NCBI GenBank assembly: GCA_022678445.1
Contig: JALBWU010000007.1
Coordinates: forward strand, 201,501 to 265,500
Origin: Candidatus Aramenus sp. CH1
Lineage (GTDB): Archaea > Thermoproteota > Thermoprotei_A > Sulfolobales > Sulfolobaceae
Length of the DNA: 64,000 bases
Reading direction: 5' to 3'
In this document: piece after piece, positions 58,561 through 64,000 of the stretch
How positions within the stretch are numbered: position 1 is the first letter of the stretch
How the letters are laid out: every line of letters begins with the position of its first letter
Notes under the pieces: model-generated
Database searches by the model: none
What the model saw: only the letters and a program-made list of their open reading frames with translations
What the model was told of the DNA's origin: nothing
Translations under genes and position numbers: made by a program

Positions 58561-60179
58561 CCATCACGTTGAGGAAGTCGAGGCTCCTCGAGAAGCTTAA
58601 GCTAACCGAGGGAGAGCTAGAGGAGGTACTGTTTAACCTTAAGTCCGAGGTGGAGCCAGTAGACCAGGAGAACATAGCCATAGAGATCAACGCGGATAGG
58701 CTCGACATGTTGAACCTTGGGGGAATAGTGAGGGCAGCCAAGGGGATCATGGGCGTGGAACTGGGAGAGCCCAAATACAAGGTGGTTGACACAGACTACG
58801 TCCTCGAGGTGAGAAGGGTCGAGTCCAGGCCGTATGCCCTTGGGGCAGTTGTCTACAACGTGGATCTAGACCAGGAGAAGTTGAGGGAGCTTATCCAGTT
58901 CCAGGAGAAACTACACGATACAATAGGTAGGAGGAGGAAGAAGGTAGCCATAGGGATTCATGACCTAAAGAAGGTAGATACCAAGAGGATAGTTTACTCC
59001 ACGGTGCCGTTAAACTACAAGTTCGTCCCCCTAAACCAAAAGGAAGCTATGACGGTATCTGAGGTCATGGAGAGGACAGATCAAGGGAAAAAGTACGGAA
59101 ACTTATCAGTTTACAACAACCTCTCTCCTGCGATACTTCAAGAGGACGGACAAGTCCTAAGCGTCCCTCCAGTGATTAACTCGGAAAAGACGAAGATAGA
59201 GGAGGGAACTAAAGACGTATTCATAGACGTCACGGGGACGAACTTACAGGCAGTGATGGAGACGCTTGACATACTGGTGACCAACTTGGCTGAGGAGGGC
59301 GGAGTCATAGGGAGAGTCAAGGTCACTGGTGCCATCGACGTGAACTCCTCCCCAGTGCTAAACCACAGGGTAGTAGAGGCCAGAGTCGACTACGTCTTAA
59401 AGAGGATCGGCGTTGAACTTGGGGGAGAGGATGTAGTAAGGTATTTATCCATGATGAGGATGAACTCTTCCCTGGAAGGGGACGTGTTAAAGGTTACCGT
59501 GCCCCCTTACAGGACAGACGTAATGAGGGACGTTGACCTAGCTGAGGACGTGGCAATGGCGATAGGCTACAACAAGCTCGAGCCACTCCAGATAGGGGCA
59601 ACGATCTTCGGCAAGTTCCTCAAGGAGACTTCGCTTTACACGGCTTTCAGAGAGCTCAGCGTGGGGGCTGGACTTCAGGAGATCTACTCTCTGGTGCTTA
59701 CTAAGTCCAACCACTTAGAGGGGAATTTCGTGAGGTTACTGAACCCCATCTCGGCCGAATACGACGCGGTCAGGAACTCCCTTATATGGACAACGCTTAG
59801 GTTCCTCTCGAGGAACCAGAGGGCTAGGTTCCCAGTGAAGGTGTTCGAAATAGGGGAAGTCGTAGTGCCGTCAAACTCAGATACAGGCTTCAGGAACGAC
59901 CTGCGCGAGGTAATGGCCGTAATGGACAGCAAGGTAAGCTTCGAACAACTACAGTCCTTACTCCACCAAGTTATCGTAAACGCCACTGACATCGAGCCTT
60001 CATACGAAGAGAACGACGACCGCCTCTTCATCCCCGGAAGAGGGGCTACCGTGATCCTAAAGGGGGAGAAGGTCGGGATAGTAGGGGAAGTAAACCCAGA
60101 AGTGTTAGTGAAGTTCGACGTGTTCTACCCTGTGGTGATAAGCGAGATTTATTTGGGAAAGATAGCAAATCTTATCTAA
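58554..60179 (+). CDS. pheT: Phenylalanyl-tRNA synthetase beta subunit
   Basis: A 541-residue beta subunit of the archaeal type, with the B3/B4 editing region ([18 protein letters not shown]) and a B5/catalytic-like C-terminal half. It partners PheS as an alpha2beta2 enzyme. The bacterial-type tRNA-binding arm is absent, as is normal in archaea. Its last base is shared with the next gene's ATG (TAATG). Confidence 0.95.
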   Translation: MVTITLRKSRLLEKLKLTEGELEEVLFNLKSEVEPVDQENIAIEINADRLDMLNLGGIVRAAKGIMGVELGEPKYKVVDTDYVLEVRRVESRPYALGAVVYNVDLDQEKLRELIQFQEKLHDTIGRRRKKVAIGIHDLKKVDTKRIVYSTVPLNYKFVPLNQKEAMTVSEVMERTDQGKKYGNLSVYNNLSPAILQEDGQVLSVPPVINSEKTKIEEGTKDVFIDVTGTNLQAVMETLDILVTNLAEEGGVIGRVKVTGAIDVNSSPVLNHRVVEARVDYVLKRIGVELGGEDVVRYLSMMRMNSSLEGDVLKVTVPPYRTDVMRDVDLAEDVAMAIGYNKLEPLQIGATIFGKFLKETSLYTAFRELSVGAGLQEIYSLVLTKSNHLEGNFVRLLNPISAEYDAVRNSLIWTTLRFLSRNQRARFPVKVFEIGEVVVPSNSDTGFRNDLREVMAVMDSKVSFEQLQSLLHQVIVNATDIEPSYEENDDRLFIPGRGATVILKGEKVGIVGEVNPEVLVKFDVFYPVVISEIYLGKIANLI

Positions 60180-60937
60180 TGCCCTTCGCCATTCTCGATG
60201 ACGTAAAGCTATACTACGAGGCCTACGGGGAAGGGAAGCCAATAGTTTTCGTGCACCACCTAGCAGGCTCTTATAAGAGCTGGAAGTTCATAAGCTATCA
60301 GTTTGCTAAGGACTACAAAGTAATAGTATATGACCTAAGGGGGCACGGAAGGTCATCTGTACTTCCTATGCCTTACCTAATAGAGGATCACTCGAAGGAC
60401 TTGAAGGGACTTCTAGAGTACTTGGAAGTGAGGGACCCTATAGTGGTAGGCCACTCCATAGGCACCCTTATAGCTTTGGACTTCTCCCTCAAAAACAGCC
60501 CCGAGAAGCTTGTCCTCATAGGGGCGTTGTACAAGGCCCCAGACCAAGAGCCGTACAGACGTTACGTGTCCATAGCCACTAACTTCGGAATGGAGGCCCT
60601 AGCCAACTACAGGAAGATGCGGGAAGAGTTTTCGCCCACCCTCACTGAAAACCCTCAAGCATGGAACTCGCTCCTCGAGGTTTACAGAGAGAACACGCCC
60701 TTAAGCTACAAGATGGCTGTGGAAGGACTTCTTTCAGCAAGGGACTACGGGAAAGACCTACAGCAGGTAGATGTACCCACCCTCATAGTATACGGTACTA
60801 ACGATGAACTTATCAGGAACTTAAAGATCATGGAGAGAATACCAAAGCACGTAACGAGAACCATAGAGGGCTACGGTCACTTCCTAAACTTTGAAGAACC
60901 CCAGTGGCTGACTAAGGTTATTACTGAGTTCTTATAG
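60179..60937 (+). CDS. Alpha/beta hydrolase
   Basis: A 252-residue hydrolase: H-H-L-A-G-S (oxyanion loop), V-G-H-S-I-G-T (nucleophile), G-T-N-D-E-L (acid) and G-Y-G-H-F-L-N (His). A cap lies between about 130 and 195. Similar to 3-oxoadipate enol-lactonase or haloperoxidase-like enzymes; the substrate cannot be told. It is tightly linked to pheT and overlaps the convergent CinA-like gene by 17 bases. Confidence 0.85.
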   Translation: MPFAILDDVKLYYEAYGEGKPIVFVHHLAGSYKSWKFISYQFAKDYKVIVYDLRGHGRSSVLPMPYLIEDHSKDLKGLLEYLEVRDPIVVGHSIGTLIALDFSLKNSPEKLVLIGALYKAPDQEPYRRYVSIATNFGMEALANYRKMREEFSPTLTENPQAWNSLLEVYRENTPLSYKMAVEGLLSARDYGKDLQQVDVPTLIVYGTNDELIRNLKIMERIPKHVTRTIEGYGHFLNFEEPQWLTKVITEFL

Positions 60938-61706
60938 TCCCTCCAAGTTCCCTTACTAAGGCAACTATTTCTTCTTTACACCTTCTAACCCTTTCTCCTA
61001 TTTTCTCCGCGTTATCGCTACTGCCAGCTATCTGAATCTCCAGGGCAGGATTGGAAAGCTCGTACCCCTTTGGGTGAGTCTTTATGTATAAGTCGTACTT
61101 TTTCACGAGTTTAGCTATGTGAGGGGCTATTGTCGACTCCATAACTCCGTCTACTACAACGCTGTCCTCTACGTAGGCTACGTTTGGCCTTTGCCTCAAG
61201 TAACGAGATATAAAGACCTCTAGCACTGCCTCCATTTCCCTGGGAACTCCTGGAGTAGCCAAGACCTCTATGCCTTGGTGCTGCAGGTAAATCCCGGGGG
61301 CTATCCCCTTATCGTTCTCCACAGGCGTTGCGCCCTTTGGCATTAACGCCATCTTTTTCCTCTCTTCTGTCAGATCTAAGTTCAACTTGTCGTACTTCTC
61401 CTTGATCTGCCTCAACGCCTCTTCGTTGTAAACCAGGGGGAGGCTCACCGCATTGGCTAGCCCTTCTGCGGTTCTATCGTCGCAGGTGGGACCGAGGCCA
61501 CCCGTGGAGATAACTAAGTTGGGCTTCCTTGAAAATATTTCCGAGAAAGCTTGAGAAATATCCCTTACGTCGTCCATAACAACAGTCATCCTCTTAACTG
61601 CAAACCCTAGGGAAGTTAACCTCCTAGCTATGTGGGAGGCATTGGTGTTGACAGTTCTACCACTTAAGATCTCGTTACCGACCGTAAGTATTTCGGCTAC
61701 GTACAC
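60921..61706 (-). CDS. CinA/MoaB-like (MoCF-fold) protein
   Basis: A 261-residue protein with an N-terminal MoCF biosynthesis/CinA domain: [16 protein letters not shown] and [12 protein letters not shown]. Stand-alone versions are annotated as nicotinamide mononucleotide deamidase-related; here the C-terminal deamidase domain is absent, so the activity is uncertain. Start GTG 61706. It diverges from the aminotransferase gene. Confidence 0.82.
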   Translation of the reverse strand: MYVAEILTVGNEILSGRTVNTNASHIARRLTSLGFAVKRMTVVMDDVRDISQAFSEIFSRKPNLVISTGGLGPTCDDRTAEGLANAVSLPLVYNEEALRQIKEKYDKLNLDLTEERKKMALMPKGATPVENDKGIAPGIYLQHQGIEVLATPGVPREMEAVLEVFISRYLRQRPNVAYVEDSVVVDGVMESTIAPHIAKLVKKYDLYIKTHPKGYELSNPALEIQIAGSSDNAEKIGERVRRCKEEIVALVRELGGTIRTQ

Positions 61707-61740
61707 AAACTAATAAATACCTTTCATCATATTAACAATT

Positions 61741-62940
61741 ATGTCTAAATGGGAAAGGTTTCTCTCTAAGGAAACGGCCCTACTAAAAACCTCGGAAATA
61801 AGGGACCTACTTAAGCTGACCGAGGGGAAAAACGTCATCAGCTTTGCTGGGGGACTACCTGACCCTTCCACTTTCCCAGCAGAAGACATAAGGAACATAT
61901 CCGATTACGTCCTGTCAAATTACGCGTCTAGGGCTTTACAGTACTCTGCCACTGCTGGGATTCCGGAGCTCAGACAACAGCTGGTGAACCTCTCAGCCCA
62001 GAGGGGGATAACTGGCATAGACGAGGACAACATCTTCGTCACAGTTGGGAGCCAAGAGGCCCTATTTATGCTTTTCAATTTGTTTGTAGATCCAGGAGAT
62101 CACGTATTTGTTGAGTCGCCGTCTTATTTGGCAGCACTTAACATATTGAGAGCCAGAAGCCCCGCCTTCCACGGCATACCCCTTACTGAAAATGGACCAG
62201 ACCTTGACGTGCTAGAGAGCGACTTAAGAAAACTTGAGTCAGAGGGGAAGAAGCCGAAGTTGCTTTACATTATACCCACTGCGCAGAACCCTGGAGGTAC
62301 TACGCTGTCCCTCGACGGAAGGAAGAGGGTGTTGGAGCTTGCTTCAGAATACGACTTCCTAGTTGTGGAGGACGACGCTTACGGTTTCCTGGTGTTCGAC
62401 GGTGACAGTCCACCTCCAATCAAGGCCCTAGACAAGGAGGGAAGGGTAATATACACAGGGACCTTTAGCAAGATACTTGCCCCCGGCTTTAGGCTGGGCT
62501 GGATAGTCGCAGACAAAGACGTTATTCACGAGGTGGAGCTCTACAAGCAGAACGTTGACCTCCACACCCCCTCCTTCACCCAGTTTATAGCGGCAGAGGC
62601 CATAAGGAGAAACGTAATCCAAAACAACCTCCCCAAGGTTAGGTCGCTCTACAGGAGGAAAAGGGACGTGATGCTTCAGGCAATTGAGGAGCACTTCCCA
62701 AAGGACGCCAAGTGGAGCAAACCAGTGGGAGGGATGTTTGTATTCGCCTGGCTCTCGAGGCAAAAGGACACGTTAAGCTTGTTGCCGAGGGCCTTGGAGA
62801 GGGGAGTAGCATACGTTCCTGGCTCCAGCTTCTTCTACGACTACTCGGGCAGGAACACAATGAGGATAAACTTCAGCTTCCCAACTGAGGAGCAAATTAG
62901 AAAGGGAATCGAAATATTAGGTCAACTACTTAAAGAGTAA
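61741..62940 (+). CDS. PLP aminotransferase, LysN/2-aminoadipate type
   Basis: A 399-residue fold-type I aminotransferase. The PLP lysine is in [15 protein letters not shown], with D-D-A-Y-G-F and the carboxylate-binding R in M-R-I-N-F-S. It resembles the MocR-like/LysN group that transaminates 2-aminoadipate, aromatic or branched amino acids; the specificity is not resolved. Confidence 0.9.
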   Translation: MSKWERFLSKETALLKTSEIRDLLKLTEGKNVISFAGGLPDPSTFPAEDIRNISDYVLSNYASRALQYSATAGIPELRQQLVNLSAQRGITGIDEDNIFVTVGSQEALFMLFNLFVDPGDHVFVESPSYLAALNILRARSPAFHGIPLTENGPDLDVLESDLRKLESEGKKPKLLYIIPTAQNPGGTTLSLDGRKRVLELASEYDFLVVEDDAYGFLVFDGDSPPPIKALDKEGRVIYTGTFSKILAPGFRLGWIVADKDVIHEVELYKQNVDLHTPSFTQFIAAEAIRRNVIQNNLPKVRSLYRRKRDVMLQAIEEHFPKDAKWSKPVGGMFVFAWLSRQKDTLSLLPRALERGVAYVPGSSFFYDYSGRNTMRINFSFPTEEQIRKGIEILGQLLKE

Positions 62941-63803
62941 AGCTCCACGGCTTTTTTTAGAGCCTTCTTCACGTCTACGATGACCCCGTTCTTTGGGGTA
63001 GGAATTGCAGAGATCACGTCATCTGCGTACCCTACGTTCTCCTCAAACAACTTGTCTGTTACTTCCCTGTTTAAGAAAGGAATAACATCGTCCCTTGGGA
63101 CCGGAGGCACAAACAGCGGGTTCTTTGGGACTATGGCAGGCCAGGAGTTGAGGAACTTTGGAATAACTATCTTTCCGTTGTCCTTCACTAGGGAATCAGC
63201 CACTACTCTAGCCCATCCCCTCATTGTAGATACGACTACCATGTCCCATTTCTTATCGCTTTTCTTTATCTTTTGCGCGTAAGGTAGCTTGACGTCCTCG
63301 TCTGAGTATATCCCCAAAGTAGCTGAGTCTTTGAGGGCTAAGTAAGTAAGCATTGCCGTAAGACCGGAGCCCAAAATTAGGACTTCCTTTCCCTCTGCGT
63401 ACTCCTTGATCTGTAACGCCACGGAAGCAAATGGGTAAAGCAAAAGCTTGTCCGGTGGATTTTCGGGTAACGTCACTATCGAGTCCGAAGGCATGTTGGT
63501 CTTCTCAACCAAGAGGCCGTTAATTTCAGTCCCTATGCCCCCGTACTTGGGGGAATACGGAAGAACCAAGACTGTCTTCCCTTTCAGTCCCTCATCAACG
63601 CTTAACCCTACTTCGTCTACTTTCCCTATCCCTATGCTGCCTATTATTGTCCAAGGTCTTATCCAGAGAAAACCGACAAATATGGAGTTTTCTATGGCGC
63701 TCAGTAGTACCCTTTGGGGGGTGATCGATACAAAGTCCTCTTCTATGGGCCTCTCCACAACGTCCGCCGGAATAATACCCTGGTTGAACAGAATTGATAT
63801 CAT
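62922..63803 (-). CDS. Divergent MDR (alcohol dehydrogenase-like) protein
   Basis: A 293-residue protein laid out like a medium-chain dehydrogenase. An N-terminal GroES-like part contains [10 protein letters not shown] and [12 protein letters not shown] Rossmann domain follows, with [14 protein letters not shown]. The usual catalytic zinc Cys/His residues are not seen, so activity is unclear. ATG 63803 is taken; farther upstream the frame is a shadow of the divergent HTH gene. It overlaps the aminotransferase gene by 19 bases. Confidence 0.65.
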   Translation of the reverse strand: MISILFNQGIIPADVVERPIEEDFVSITPQRVLLSAIENSIFVGFLWIRPWTIIGSIGIGKVDEVGLSVDEGLKGKTVLVLPYSPKYGGIGTEINGLLVEKTNMPSDSIVTLPENPPDKLLLYPFASVALQIKEYAEGKEVLILGSGLTAMLTYLALKDSATLGIYSDEDVKLPYAQKIKKSDKKWDMVVVSTMRGWARVVADSLVKDNGKIVIPKFLNSWPAIVPKNPLFVPPVPRDDVIPFLNREVTDKLFEENVGYADDVISAIPTPKNGVIVDVKKALKKAVELYSLSS

Positions 63804-63854
63804 CCCTTTGAAATCGATTGGACATCTTTTAAGTTTTGAGGGGTAAGTTATGGT

Positions 63855-64000
63855 GTGAAGGCAGTCCACAACCTCAGCAAGGAAGCCAGGGAGGAGATAA
63901 TATCCATACTTTTGGCCAACAGGAACAAGAAGGCGCTCGCGGAGGAACTTGGGGTTACCCCGGCTGCCATAACCAAATTCGCCTCTGGGAGGACTCATCC
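63855..64000 (+). CDS. HTH DNA-binding protein, N-terminus only
   Basis: The gene runs off the right edge. The visible 48 residues begin V-K-A-V-H-N-L-S-K-E-A-R-E-E and contain a helix-turn-helix, K-K-A-L-A-E-E-L-G-V-T-P-A-A-I-T-K-F-A. The start is GTG 63855, preceded by a TATA-like cttttaagtt about 26 bases upstream, so the mRNA is probably leaderless. Confidence 0.7.
   Translation, partial: MKAVHNLSKEAREEIISILLANRNKKALAEELGVTPAAITKFASGRTH

Overview
The window looks like a chromosomal segment of a thermoacidophilic crenarchaeon of the order Sulfolobales. The evidence is the gene content (MCM, GINS23, clamp loader, two Orc1/Cdc6 proteins, RadA, CDP-archaeol and GGGP lipid synthases, a proteasome beta subunit, RNase P RNA, TiaS, an orphan 5S rRNA gene), a sulfide:quinone oxidoreductase whose three catalytic cysteines sit at the numbering known for Acidianus, and many genes that look leaderless, with a TATA box about 26 bases before the start codon. 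Base composition is moderate, apart from one AT-rich block at 36.8-40.0 kb. No CRISPR array was seen.

Layout. 0-9 kb: a membrane protease carrying two exact in-frame tandem duplications, an RND/MMPL-type exporter, a ThiN-domain regulator divergent from a NurA-HerA pair, a decayed stretch and a PaREP1 protein. 9-14.7 kb: tRNA-Gly, a SelB-like protein with a ruined P-loop, tRNA-Leu, small conserved proteins, thymidylate kinase, a RecA-fold ATPase and CarS. 14.7-23.2 kb: replication block with MCM-GINS23 diverging from a THUMP protein and Cdc6-3, then MoaC, RfcL, RfcS, PEBP and a proteasome beta subunit. 23.3-34.1 kb: SQR with DUF1641, the MeaB-McmA2 pair, a tnpB relic, tRNA-Arg, a long co-directional run from rpiA to an XRE-CBS regulator, rnpB, tsr3 and tiaS.

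34.2-40.2 kb is the accessory stretch, just beside a probable replication origin. It holds an orphan 561-aa membrane protein, decayed sequence and tRNA-Ala. After these comes a 3.2-kb AT-rich unit bounded by about 100-bp imperfect inverted repeats and a 9-bp direct repeat. The unit encodes a 31-residue Cys-containing peptide, a radical SAM/SPASM enzyme and an MFS exporter. This is a candidate RiPP (modified-peptide) operon carried by a transposon-like cassette that appears to have landed between tRNA-Ala and the origin-recognition boxes upstream of cdc6-1. It is the main discovery candidate.

40.2-64 kb: Cdc6-1, DUF99, thioesterase, NMN adenylyltransferase, SAM hydrolase and a CYTH protein on one side; an RNA methyltransferase, RadA, HIT and threonine ammonia-lyase on the other. 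A scrambled tnpB relic follows. Then come L7Ae, GluRS, a HAD phosphatase, an HD hydrolase, 5S rRNA, DUF1512, methionine aminopeptidase, UPF0173, PheS-PheT, a hydrolase, a CinA-like protein, an aminotransferase, a divergent MDR protein and the start of an HTH protein.

The Cdc6-3/MCM/GINS/RFC block and the Cdc6-1/RadA block lie only about 22 kb apart. As I recall Saccharolobus solfataricus, they are far apart there and each is associated with its own origin.
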